Origin: Mammaliicoccus sciuri
GTDB lineage: Bacteria; Bacillota; Bacilli; Staphylococcales; Staphylococcaceae
Assembly: GCF_002901825.1 (NCBI RefSeq)
Contig: NZ_PPQD01000007.1
Location: forward strand, 1-64,000
Length of the DNA: 64,000 nt
Reading direction: 5' to 3'
This document shows positions 26,775 to 35,314 of the stretch, piece by piece (position 1 is the first letter of the stretch; the number at the start of each line of letters is the position of its first letter). The position numbers and the translations under genes are program-made. The notes under the pieces are model-generated. The model worked only from the letters and a program-made list of their open reading frames with translations. It did not search any database and had not been told where the DNA came from.

Positions 26775-28373
26775 TTATAAAATTATTGTTAAAATAAATG
26801 TCCATATACAGATGAATATTAAGAATCCTACGCTATATTTCAAAGTCATTTTGAGCAATTCAGACTCTTTACCAACTTCTCTAACAGCAGCTGTTGCAAT
26901 TGCGATAGATTGTGGTGAGATTAATTTAGCTGCTACACCACCTGCTGTATTTGCAGCAACTAACAATGGTCCACTTGTACCAATTTGACTAGCTACTGAT
27001 GCTTGAATTGGTGCAAACAATGTGTTGTTATTTACAACTGAACCAGTCATGAATACACCTATCCAACCTAATACTGGAGATAGTATCGGGAAGATGTTAC
27101 CAGCTTTTGCAATACCTTGTCCCATTGCACCTGTAAGTCCACCATAAGTTGTAATTTTCGCGATGGCTAAAATAAAGCAGATTGTCAAAATTGGTAACCA
27201 AAGTTCTTTAATTGTTACGCCTAATAAATTAAAGGCATCACTGAACTTAAAGTGTTTCGAAATGAGTATTGTGATCACTACTGAAATTAATATTGCAGTA
27301 CCTGTTGCACTAAATATGTCGATTTTTAATGTAATCAGTTTATTTGTAATTTCATTAAATGTTCCTGGAATATTTATATTCCATACTAATGAAGAAAGTA
27401 AACCACCTTCAGCAAATAAAGCTTTGAAAAATGGTGCACTCCATATCATGACAAAAATCGTTAAAATATAGAATGGGCTCCATGCATACATAATGGATTT
27501 AACAGAATGTTTCTTTGTTTCCAATACTTCTTGATCTGAAACTCTGAAAATATTTTGAGGTTGGTAATATTTTGAGAAAATTGCTAATGCAACCATTGAT
27601 AATAATGGTGGTATAATATCAGCCAATTCTGGACCTTGGAAATACGTAATCAATATTTGTAAGCCAGTATATGTTGTACTTACAACAAGTATCATCGGTA
27701 AAATTTCTTTCACACCTTTAAATCCATCTAATATCATGACAAGTAAAAACGGAATAAAGAAGTTCAGGATTGGGAGTGTAAGTGTTGAAATCTGTGATAC
27801 TTCAAGCGCTGAAATATTACCGTGAAGACCTAAACTATCTATAATACCAACTGGAATACCTATAGCACCAAAAGCGCCTGCTGCTCCGTTAGAAATTAAA
27901 CAAAGCATTGCTGCCTGTAAAGGTTTAAAACCAATTTGAATTAACAATACACTACATATTGCGATAGGGACACCAAAACCAGCAGCACCTTCTAAAAATG
28001 CATTAAAACTAAAACCTATTAATAATAATTGGATACGTTGGTCTTGAGAAATACCTGAAATACTATCTTGAATGATACTAAATTGTCCTGTACCAATTGA
28101 AACTTTGTATAACCATACTGCCATTACGACAATATAGCCTATTGGAAGAATACCTTGAAAGAATCCTTCTGTTATAGCACCAATCGCCACAGTATGTGGT
28201 AATTCGAAGATAAATGATGCAATGAGTAAAGTTACAATAAGTGTCGTAATAGATGCATAAATACCTTTCATTTTAAAAACTGTTAAACATAATAGAAATA
28301 ATATAATCGGTATACTAGCAACAATTGCTGATAGTGTAACGTTGTCTAATGGATTTATATTATTTAGTAGCAC
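26775..28373 (-). CDS. lctP: L-lactate permease
   Basis: About 532 residues with 12 or more helices, of the LctP family. The N-terminal NPLDNVTLSAIVASIPIILF, GFSFNAFLEGAAGFGVP and the C-terminal GTSGPLLVAANTAGGVAAKLISPQS are characteristic. It moves lactate with protons across the membrane. The start is probably the GTG at 28373 (aligned with the usual family start). A TTG at 28382 is possible, and the ribosome binding site is weak (AAGAAG). Operon with ldh. Confidence 0.92.
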   Translation of the reverse strand: MLLNNINPLDNVTLSAIVASIPIILFLLCLTVFKMKGIYASITTLIVTLLIASFIFELPHTVAIGAITEGFFQGILPIGYIVVMAVWLYKVSIGTGQFSIIQDSISGISQDQRIQLLLIGFSFNAFLEGAAGFGVPIAICSVLLIQIGFKPLQAAMLCLISNGAAGAFGAIGIPVGIIDSLGLHGNISALEVSQISTLTLPILNFFIPFLLVMILDGFKGVKEILPMILVVSTTYTGLQILITYFQGPELADIIPPLLSMVALAIFSKYYQPQNIFRVSDQEVLETKKHSVKSIMYAWSPFYILTIFVMIWSAPFFKALFAEGGLLSSLVWNINIPGTFNEITNKLITLKIDIFSATGTAILISVVITILISKHFKFSDAFNLLGVTIKELWLPILTICFILAIAKITTYGGLTGAMGQGIAKAGNIFPILSPVLGWIGVFMTGSVVNNNTLFAPIQASVASQIGTSGPLLVAANTAGGVAAKLISPQSIAIATAAVREVGKESELLKMTLKYSVGFLIFICIWTFILTIIL

Positions 28374-28425
28374 AATGAACAACTTCTTTCTTATTTTTAT
28401 TTTTCAAGATGCGCATCTTTAACTT

Positions 28426-28443
28426 TTGTGATTCTTTTCACAA
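28426..28443 (-). promoter_or_regulatory. Rex operator, proximal, upstream of lctP
   Basis: TTGTGATTCTTTTCACAA, an inverted repeat with exact Rex ends, about 55 bp upstream of the lctP start. Confidence 0.8.
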
Positions 28444-28493
28444 TGTAAATATAGCACCTCAATTTCTTGAGGTCAATAGGTTTTACGCATATT

Positions 28494-28511
28494 TTGTGAA
28501 AATATTCACGA
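28494..28511 (-). promoter_or_regulatory. Rex operator, distal, upstream of lctP
   Basis: TTGTGAAAATATTCACGA matches the Rex consensus at 17 of 18 positions. Its centre is 68 bp from the proximal site. Confidence 0.8.
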
Positions 28512-28612
28512 TTTATTTACTACTGGTTTTTTGATTTTTATTGAATCCTTTGCTCTATCTAAATGGTTGCGTTTTCATTATTTCTCATATTTTTTTAATT
28601 TTTTATAATAAA

Positions 28613-28647
28613 AACAAGATCCTGAAATATTTTTCTAGGATCTTGTT
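28613..28647 (-). terminator. terminator of abcA
   Basis: Stem AACAAGATCCT/AGGATCTTGTT, followed by TTTTATT on the minus strand, just after the abcA stop. Confidence 0.87.
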
Positions 28648-28657
28648 CAATACTATA

Positions 28658-30379
28658 TTATTCAGTTAAACTTTGCGTATTTACAAAATGTCTATACTTT
28701 TCATGAGATGCTAATAATTCTTGATGTGTACCTACACCTGTAATTTGACCTTTATCTAAAAATACAATTTGATTCGCTTTTTTAATCGTAGCAAGTCTAT
28801 GTGCGATCACAATAGTTGTGCGATCTTTCATTAATTCATTTAATGCTTGTTGAATGTAGAATTCACTTTCACTATCTAAATTAGCTGTCGCTTCATCTAA
28901 TAGTAAAATATCTGGATTCTTAATGAAACTCCGTGCGATATCTATACGTTGTCTTTGCCCGCCAGATAATTTTGTACCTCTTTCACCGATTTCTGTATCA
29001 AACCCTTGTGGAAATGCCATTATAAAATCATAACATCGTGCCATCTTCGTATAGTGTACAAGTGTTTCTTCTTCTACTTCTGAATAGACACCATATGTTA
29101 AATTATCTCTTATCGTCCCTGACATCATTGCATTAGATTGCATAACATATCCAATTTTCTGTCGCCAATATTTTAAAGATATATCATCTATTGGTTGGTT
29201 TCCGTATAATATTTGGCCGTGATCGATTGGATAAAGTCTTTCAATTAAACTGAACAGCGTACTTTTTCCTGAGCCAGAAGGACCAACAAATGCCGTAACT
29301 TCTGCAGATCGAATAGATAAAGATAAATCTTTAATAACGGAATGAGCTTCATATCCAAATGAAACATTTTCAAATGTAATATCTTGATGATTCGTAATCG
29401 GTTGATTATGATCATCGCCTCTTTTTTCAGCTTCTTCTTGATAAATCTCATAGATACGTTCACTTGCGCCGACAGCTTTCTTATAATCCGTTAAAAACAT
29501 TGAAAAATTCAAAATTGGCGCTGATAATTGCACGACATAGAATATCATTGCGACCAAAGTACCTGCAGTAATCGCTCCACTCGAAACTCTAATACCACCA
29601 AAACCAAGTATCACAGCTACTGTTAACGTCATAATAACGCCTGAAAGCGGGGAAATAATTGCTCTGATTTTAGCTTCTTTTAAACCAAGATCATATATGC
29701 CTAATAAAGTTCCTTTTGTTTTTTCGAGTTCTTTTTCTTCTGAAGTTGTCACTTTAACTAATTTTATTTCAGTCAGCACTCTTCCTAATATACCGCTGAA
29801 TCTAGATATCTCAGTTTGTGTGTCTCTTGAAATTTTACCCATTTTTCGTCCTAAAGGTACCATTATTCCTATAAATATGGGTAAGATTAGAAATGTCATG
29901 AGCGTCATTTGCCAATCTAAAATAAATAACATCACTATCGAACCAATAAGTGTTAACAATGATGGTAATACGCTAGGTGCTTTTTCAGAGATAAATAAGT
30001 TAATCACATTCGTATCATCTGTAATTCTACTCATCAATTGTCCACTTTCATTTTTGTCAAAGAAACTCATTTTCAAATTGATTAAATGCTTCCAGAGCTT
30101 TTCCCTAATTGAATAAATTGTTTTTTCACCAATCTTGCTTAGTAAATATGTCCCAATACCACTCAAGACTGCATTTACTAAAAATACGCCTATAAATAGC
30201 CAAACCATTCTTAAATCTAAACTTTCTGCATTAAATGTATCTACTAATTTCCCAGTAAATAATGGTACAAGCAAACCACTAAGACTACCTAAAATTGAAA
30301 GTGTCATAGCCGTAAACACTAATTTTTTAGGCCAGTCTACCTTTTTTAGTAAATAAAGCAGAGGATTTTGTTTTGTCAT
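28658..30379 (-). CDS. abcA: ABC exporter, AbcA/BmrA type
   Basis: A 573-residue half-transporter. A six-helix ABC membrane domain (about 10-310) is fused to an ATPase domain with Walker A GPSGSGKST, signature LSGGQRQR and Walker B ILLLDEATANLD. It works as a homodimer. It is divergent from pbp4 exactly as in S. aureus, where AbcA exports drugs and phenol-soluble modulins and is controlled by MgrA/NorG-type regulators. The start at 30379 follows GAGGTTATT. Confidence 0.9.
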   Translation of the reverse strand: MTKQNPLLYLLKKVDWPKKLVFTAMTLSILGSLSGLLVPLFTGKLVDTFNAESLDLRMVWLFIGVFLVNAVLSGIGTYLLSKIGEKTIYSIREKLWKHLINLKMSFFDKNESGQLMSRITDDTNVINLFISEKAPSVLPSLLTLIGSIVMLFILDWQMTLMTFLILPIFIGIMVPLGRKMGKISRDTQTEISRFSGILGRVLTEIKLVKVTTSEEKELEKTKGTLLGIYDLGLKEAKIRAIISPLSGVIMTLTVAVILGFGGIRVSSGAITAGTLVAMIFYVVQLSAPILNFSMFLTDYKKAVGASERIYEIYQEEAEKRGDDHNQPITNHQDITFENVSFGYEAHSVIKDLSLSIRSAEVTAFVGPSGSGKSTLFSLIERLYPIDHGQILYGNQPIDDISLKYWRQKIGYVMQSNAMMSGTIRDNLTYGVYSEVEEETLVHYTKMARCYDFIMAFPQGFDTEIGERGTKLSGGQRQRIDIARSFIKNPDILLLDEATANLDSESEFYIQQALNELMKDRTTIVIAHRLATIKKANQIVFLDKGQITGVGTHQELLASHEKYRHFVNTQSLTE

Positions 30380-30564
30380 TTTAATAACCTCTTCACTAAA
30401 GTTAATGATATAGTTATATTTTACAGCATTGAGATTATACATACCAAATTTAAAATATGTTCACAAAAAATTAACGTTCATTTGTTATCTTATTGTAGGG
30501 TAGTTAATTAATATATGTTAGAATGATATAGTTAATTTTAAAAATAAATAAAGAGGTCTTATCC

Positions 30565-31932
30565 ATGAAAAAAAGTCTATTATTATTTTTTGCATTACTT
30601 ATATTGAGCATACCGGTAACTCAAAATGCTTATGCAGCGGATAATCCGAAATCACCAACACAAGTAGCCAATGAGAATGGATACTCACTCGGTGAAATCT
30701 ATGAACCTGAAGGCGCTATTAACTATAGTTCTGAGACTGGTCAAATTATGTATGAATATAAAATAGATGCTAAATGGTATCCAGCAAGTATGTCTAAATT
30801 AATGACATTATATTTAACTGAGAAAGCAATCAATAGTGGTAAACTTGATAAAAATGCTAAAGTTAAAATGACGGATGAAGAATATCGTTTATCTACATTA
30901 CCAGAATTAAGTAATACAAAATTGTATCCAGGAGATGTATATACAATCTCTGAACTTATGCAAATAACCGTTTCTAACTCTTCAAATGCAGGTGCGATGA
31001 TTTTAGGAAGAGAAACGATGAAAGCTGAGAACTTAGCTTCTGCTAAAAAGATAGATAAAAAAGATAAAGACTCCAATAAAAATACTGCATCTAAACAACA
31101 AAAAAAGGATTTAGATTCTGACTTTGTTGACTACATGAATGAAACAGCAAAGAAATTAGGTATGGAACATACAAAATTCTACAATGCCAACGGTGCTTCT
31201 AATAATTTATTATTAGAATATAAAGCAAAACGATATCAATCAGATGAGGATAATTATTCAACATCTAGAGACTATGCAATTTTAACGCAACATCTTGTAA
31301 AACAGTATCCTGATATTTTAGAATACACTAAAAAAGTTGCCCCTACTGTTCACTACGTTACATATTATACGTATAATCATTCACTTGAAGGTGCAGATAT
31401 GTCACTTAAAGGTACAGATGGTCTAAAAACGGGTTCTAGTGATACAGCGGACTATAACCACAGTCTTTCTACTAAGAGAGATGGATTAAGAATTAACCAA
31501 ATTCTCTTTGGTGCCGGAGACTATAATAGTGTCGGTGGTGAGAAAGAACGTAATATGATGGGTAATAGCTTGATGGAAAAATCATTCAAAGAATATGAAT
31601 GGAAAAAAGTATTATCTAAAGGGACTCAAAAAATTAATGGCAAGAAATATTATGTAACAGAAGATTTATATGATGTCGTTCGTAAAGGCGTAGATTATAA
31701 AGTTGTACTTAAAGATGGACGTGCAAGCATTGATTATAACCGATCTTATATCAATGATAGCTATGGTCCACCATCTGTAAAAGTAGAAACGCCAAGTAAA
31801 CATAAATTTAACGAAACAAAGAAAAAAGTAACAAGTACTGATAATAGACCTATTATTATGACAGCATCTATTTTACTTGCTATCGGTATTATCCTTTTAT
31901 TAACTTGGTTAATCAAGCGTAAGAAAAAATAA
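30565..31932 (+). CDS. pbp4: penicillin-binding protein 4 (low molecular weight)
   Basis: A 455-residue exported enzyme of the DD-carboxypeptidase/transpeptidase type. A signal peptide (1-24, cleavage after AYA) precedes the active-site S75-M-S-K78. S139-S-N141 and LKTGSSD (KTG triad) follow. A C-terminal helix and basic tail (LLTWLIKRKKK) anchor it. In S. aureus PBP4 performs secondary cross-linking and affects beta-lactam susceptibility. About 30 extra Lys/Asp-rich residues (about 154-184) not in S. aureus PBP4 lie between the SxN motif and SDFVDYMN. It is divergent from abcA. Confidence 0.94.
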   Translation: MKKSLLLFFALLILSIPVTQNAYAADNPKSPTQVANENGYSLGEIYEPEGAINYSSETGQIMYEYKIDAKWYPASMSKLMTLYLTEKAINSGKLDKNAKVKMTDEEYRLSTLPELSNTKLYPGDVYTISELMQITVSNSSNAGAMILGRETMKAENLASAKKIDKKDKDSNKNTASKQQKKDLDSDFVDYMNETAKKLGMEHTKFYNANGASNNLLLEYKAKRYQSDEDNYSTSRDYAILTQHLVKQYPDILEYTKKVAPTVHYVTYYTYNHSLEGADMSLKGTDGLKTGSSDTADYNHSLSTKRDGLRINQILFGAGDYNSVGGEKERNMMGNSLMEKSFKEYEWKKVLSKGTQKINGKKYYVTEDLYDVVRKGVDYKVVLKDGRASIDYNRSYINDSYGPPSVKVETPSKHKFNETKKKVTSTDNRPIIMTASILLAIGIILLLTWLIKRKKK

Positions 31933-31962
31933 TAACGGATATTAAGTCTTAAGTCCGACAAC

Positions 31963-32020
31963 AAAAACGTCACTTTAGTGTAGAATAGTCTTAAACTATT
32001 CAATACGAGGTGACGTTTTT
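31963..32020 (+). terminator. pbp4 terminator hairpin that contains the next gene's ribosome binding site
   Basis: Outer stem AAAAACGTCAC (31963-31973) with GTGACGTTTTT (32010-32020). The inner stem is GAATAGT/ACTATTC. GAGGTG at 32007-32012, the ribosome binding site of the M50 gene, is partly inside the 3' arm, and the TTG start follows at once at 32021. Confidence 0.8.
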
Positions 32021-32770
32021 TTGATTCAATTTTTACCGAATTTTCTATCAGAACCAATTAATTTATCCTTAACAATGATAACGATCATCGCGCTTATATA
32101 TGTATTTGTTCATCATAGAAGACAACAACCCATTTTAAGTTTAATCGATATTATTCTAGGATATTTTCCAATACTCATCCATGAGATGGGTCATGTTATA
32201 GCAAATAAACTATCAGGTGGTAAGCCTAAAGACCTCGTAGTTGTTTGGCGTCGTAAAGAGCGTATGGAAACCGGTAGACAAGGTTACGCCGTTACTGGTT
32301 CTAAATCACGATTAAATCAATTTATAACGACTTTATTCGGTTATATCATGCCGCCAATTATGTTGATTTTAGGTGTGTGGCTTAAACATCACACATTCGG
32401 ACCTATTTTCTTAATCATTCTTCTGATTATGTTTTTATTCTATGTCATATTAACATCTAAGAAATTTATCCCAAGTATCATTCTCGTCATTATTGCACTA
32501 GCTTTATATGAAGTACTGTCTGCACCGAATATACATGACTTTGGACAAATCATTACGTATATTTATCACATTAGTTTAGGAACATTATTAGGTGAAGTCG
32601 CACAATCAAGTATTACAATATTCCTATTAACATTCTCTCGTTCAAGACAAGAATGGGATGGTAGTCAGTTAAAACAGCTCACTAAAATTCCAACTATTTT
32701 CTTTAGTGTCATATGGATAGCAATTAATGTATATGCGGTTATGTATACTTTTAATATTTTATGGCCATAG
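32021..32770 (+). CDS. M50-family membrane metalloprotease-like protein
   Basis: A 249-residue membrane protein with about six helices. The zinc motif H54-E-M-G-H58 lies within the second hydrophobic segment, typical of M50 site-2-protease relatives. A second metal-ligand motif is not obvious. The TTG start is supported by GAGGTG nine bases upstream. Because that site sits in the pbp4 terminator hairpin, translation may be low unless the hairpin opens. Substrates are unknown. Confidence 0.8.
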   Translation: MIQFLPNFLSEPINLSLTMITIIALIYVFVHHRRQQPILSLIDIILGYFPILIHEMGHVIANKLSGGKPKDLVVVWRRKERMETGRQGYAVTGSKSRLNQFITTLFGYIMPPIMLILGVWLKHHTFGPIFLIILLIMFLFYVILTSKKFIPSIILVIIALALYEVLSAPNIHDFGQIITYIYHISLGTLLGEVAQSSITIFLLTFSRSRQEWDGSQLKQLTKIPTIFFSVIWIAINVYAVMYTFNILWP

Positions 32771-32791
32771 ATATTGGAACTTTTAATATGA

Positions 32792-32914
32792 AGTCTTCGC
32801 GTAGTATAATTCGACTTTATACTTTACTGCACGATATCTCTTAGTCTTCGTGCGTTATATTCTGATTTTGCACCTTAGCGCACGATATCTCTTAGTCTTC
32901 GTGCGTTATATTGT
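32792..32914. repeat. 51-bp tandem repeat, about 2.5 units
   Basis: Units begin with AGTCTTCG at 32792, 32843 and 32894, 51 bp apart, the last partial. CGCACGA and TCGTGCG arms flank ATATCTCTTAGTCT, giving a seven-bp hairpin across the unit boundary. The stretch ATCTCTTAG resembles ATCTCTTGG of the 41-bp arrays. It fills the gap between the M50 gene and the mntR terminator. Confidence 0.85.
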
Positions 32915-32925
32915 ATCCATTAACA

Positions 32926-32969
32926 AAAAACCAGCAGAAATTCATTCGTTTGAATTTCTGCTGGTTTTT
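32926..32969 (-). terminator. terminator of mntR
   Basis: A 19-bp perfect stem (AAAAACCAGCAGAAATTCA and its complement) with six-base loop and T run on the minus strand. Confidence 0.92.
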
Positions 32970-32974
32970 ACTTA

Positions 32975-33625
32975 TTAAGCTGTTTTTATACCAAACAAAT
33001 ATGATGCATTTGTTTCGCTTATCATAATTGTTTTATCTTTAAGTTTAAGTTCTATGAGTTGGTTTAAGCTATCTTTATTGCTAATTGTTACTACATCTCC
33101 AATATGCAATTCTTGATTACTTAAATAATCTAGGAGATTCACGTAATCCATTACACGTTTAATTTCAACGTCATCTCCAATTTCAAACTCATTTAATGAT
33201 GTGTTATAAATTTCTTCTAGTTGATTCTCTCTTGGAATAATACCACCATGCGGACAAGTTGTTGGGTAACCCATTAACTTATCTATCTTATCTATAAAAC
33301 GGTCAGATACACGATGTTCCAGTATTTCTGCTTCTTCGTGAACCTCATCCCAAGTATATTCAAGTTCTTCTATTAAGAATCGCTCTATTAGTCTATGTCT
33401 TTTAATAATATTTGTTGTATGATCTAAACCCTTTTGAGTTAATTTCACACCTTTATATGGACGAATATCTACATAATCATCCTTTTTCAAACGTAACATC
33501 ATTTCACTTACTGATGAAGGTTTAATATTTAAATCTTGCGCTAAATTCTTATTGGATACGTAATCTGTTGTGCCATTTAATCCAAAAATCGCTTTTAAGT
33601 AGTCTTCTTGTTCTTCAGTCAACAT
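32975..33625 (-). CDS. mntR: manganese-dependent regulator MntR (DtxR family)
   Basis: A 216-residue regulator. The N-terminal winged helix (about 1-70; SSVSEMMLRLKKDDYVDIRPYKGVKLTQKG) is followed by the dimerisation/metal-binding domain (HRLIERFLIEEL, HEEAEILEHRVS, CPHGGIIP). A C-terminal SH3/FeoA-like domain spans about 140-216. It represses mntABC when manganese is plentiful. It is divergent from mntABC, and a perfect 20-bp palindrome lies at the mnt promoter. Confidence 0.93.
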   Translation of the reverse strand: MLTEEQEDYLKAIFGLNGTTDYVSNKNLAQDLNIKPSSVSEMMLRLKKDDYVDIRPYKGVKLTQKGLDHTTNIIKRHRLIERFLIEELEYTWDEVHEEAEILEHRVSDRFIDKIDKLMGYPTTCPHGGIIPRENQLEEIYNTSLNEFEIGDDVEIKRVMDYVNLLDYLSNQELHIGDVVTISNKDSLNQLIELKLKDKTIMISETNASYLFGIKTA

Positions 33626-33691
33626 CTACTCTGACCTCACTTTTATTATCGTATATTTATTGTACCACGATTTATTTTTACAGGCTATCTC

Positions 33692-33719
33692 TTGACTTTA
33701 GATAATTTTCTAATATAAT
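33692..33719 (+). promoter_or_regulatory. mntABC promoter
   Basis: TTGACT (33692-33697), 16 bp, TATAAT (33714-33719). The sequence around the -35, GGCTATCTCTTGACTTTA, differs at only one position from the start of the 41-bp repeat unit. Confidence 0.75.
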
Positions 33720-33727
33720 CAAATTAT

Positions 33728-33747
33728 AGTTTAGGTTAACCTAAACT
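33728..33747 (+). promoter_or_regulatory. MntR operator
   Basis: AGTTTAGGTTAACCTAAACT is a perfect 20-bp palindrome containing the known MntR core TTTAGGTTAACCTAAA. It covers the expected transcription start of mntABC. Confidence 0.9.
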
Positions 33748-33769
33748 TATTTTTAGAAAAGGTGATAAC

Positions 33770-34483
33770 ATGTTGCAGGTAAAAAATTTGAATTTATATT
33801 TAGGTCAACAGCACATATTGCATGATATTAATTTAACAATTAAATCTACAGGTGAATTAATTGGCATAATGGGACCAAATGGTGCAGGAAAATCTTCATT
33901 TATTAAATCGATTTTGGGTGAATTTAAGGCATCAGGTGAAGTTTATTGGCAAGATAAACCGATAAACCAACAGTTGAAACAGTTAACGTATATTCCTCAA
34001 AGAAATCAATTAGATCTAGATTTCCCTATCACTGTTCAAGATAGTTTGTTAACAGGCTACTATGCTACATCAGGTTGGTTTAGACCGTTAAAAAAGGAAG
34101 CTTATCAAAAAAGGGATCAATTAATGTCAGAGTTACAACTAACTGAATTAAAGGATAAGACATTAAATCAATTAAGTGGTGGTCAATTACAACGTGTTCT
34201 TTTAGCAAAGTCTTTAATGAAAGACAGTGATTTATTATGTCTCGATGAACCATTTGTCGGCATTGATTTTAAGAGTGAAGAAATCATGATAAACATGCTT
34301 AGAAGATTAAAGTCAGAAGGAAAACTCATCATCATTGTTCATCATGATATTCAAAAAGCCAAATTATATTTTGATAGAATCATCCTCCTCAATCGAACTA
34401 TTAAATTTTTTGGCTCAGCATCTGAAGCTTTAACAGAACACAATATTAAAGAAGTATTTCTAAAGGAAGGCGTTACACCATGA
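33770..34483 (+). CDS. mntA: manganese ABC transporter ATPase MntA
   Basis: A 237-residue ATPase with Walker A GPNGAGKSS, signature LSGGQLQR, Walker B LLCLDEPFVGID and switch His (VHHDIQKA). It is a metal-type (cluster 9) ABC ATPase that powers Mn(II) uptake. AAAGGTGATAAC precedes the ATG. The stop overlaps the mntB start by four bases. Confidence 0.94.
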   Translation: MLQVKNLNLYLGQQHILHDINLTIKSTGELIGIMGPNGAGKSSFIKSILGEFKASGEVYWQDKPINQQLKQLTYIPQRNQLDLDFPITVQDSLLTGYYATSGWFRPLKKEAYQKRDQLMSELQLTELKDKTLNQLSGGQLQRVLLAKSLMKDSDLLCLDEPFVGIDFKSEEIMINMLRRLKSEGKLIIIVHHDIQKAKLYFDRIILLNRTIKFFGSASEALTEHNIKEVFLKEGVTP

Positions 34484-35304
34484 TTAATGAATTTATCTCA
34501 TCCCTAATACAATATAATTTTTTAAGTCGAGCACTGATTACTGCAATTATAGTTGGTGTTGTCTGTGGCATTGTAGGTAGCCTCATAATATTAAGAGGTT
34601 TATCTTTAATGGGTGATGCTATGAGCCACGCTGTACTACCTGGTGTTGCAATAAGCTATGTATTAAACATCCCAATGTTTATAGGAGCCTTGTTCACGGG
34701 TATGTTAACGAGCTTTCTGATAGGTTATATTGCCCAACACTCTAAAACTAAAAATGACGCAGCTATTGGTATTATCTTTACTGCATTCTTTTCCCTTGGA
34801 ATTATTATCATAAGTCAAATTAACTCCTCTACTGATTTATATCATATTTTATTCGGGAACATACTAGCAGTAACTTCAAGTGCATTTTATACAACGAGTA
34901 TTGTCAGTCTGATTGTTATCGCTTGTGTCATATTATTTTACAAACCCTTGCATTTATCAACATTTGACCCTATTGCAGCTAGAATGAGTGGTTTAAATGT
35001 AAAATTCATTCATTATTTTGTCATGATGCTATTGGCGCTCGTAACAGTTGCTAGTTTACAAACAGTGGGCATTATACTTGTCGTTGCACTACTCATTACA
35101 CCGAGTTCAGCTGCATTTTTAATAACTAAATCATTAAAATCAATGATGATTGTCGCAAGTATTATCAGTGCAATATGTGCGGCCTGTGGCATGTATGTTA
35201 GCTACCTTTATAACTTACCAAGTGGCGCGTGTATCGTATTAGTCTGCTGCTTTGTATATATGATTACATTCACCATACATAAAATGAAAATGAAATTTGC
35301 TTAG
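34480..35304 (+). CDS. mntB: manganese ABC transporter permease MntB
   Basis: A 274-residue ABC-3 family permease with eight or nine helices. SLMGDAMSHAVLPGVAISY (the metal-ABC signature near the ATPase contact) and MSGLNVKFIHYFVMMLLALVTVASLQTVG are visible. It forms the membrane channel with MntA and receives metal from MntC. It overlaps mntA by four bases. Confidence 0.94.
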   Translation: MINEFISSLIQYNFLSRALITAIIVGVVCGIVGSLIILRGLSLMGDAMSHAVLPGVAISYVLNIPMFIGALFTGMLTSFLIGYIAQHSKTKNDAAIGIIFTAFFSLGIIIISQINSSTDLYHILFGNILAVTSSAFYTTSIVSLIVIACVILFYKPLHLSTFDPIAARMSGLNVKFIHYFVMMLLALVTVASLQTVGIILVVALLITPSSAAFLITKSLKSMMIVASIISAICAACGMYVSYLYNLPSGACIVLVCCFVYMITFTIHKMKMKFA

Positions 35305-35314
35305 GAGGTTAAAC

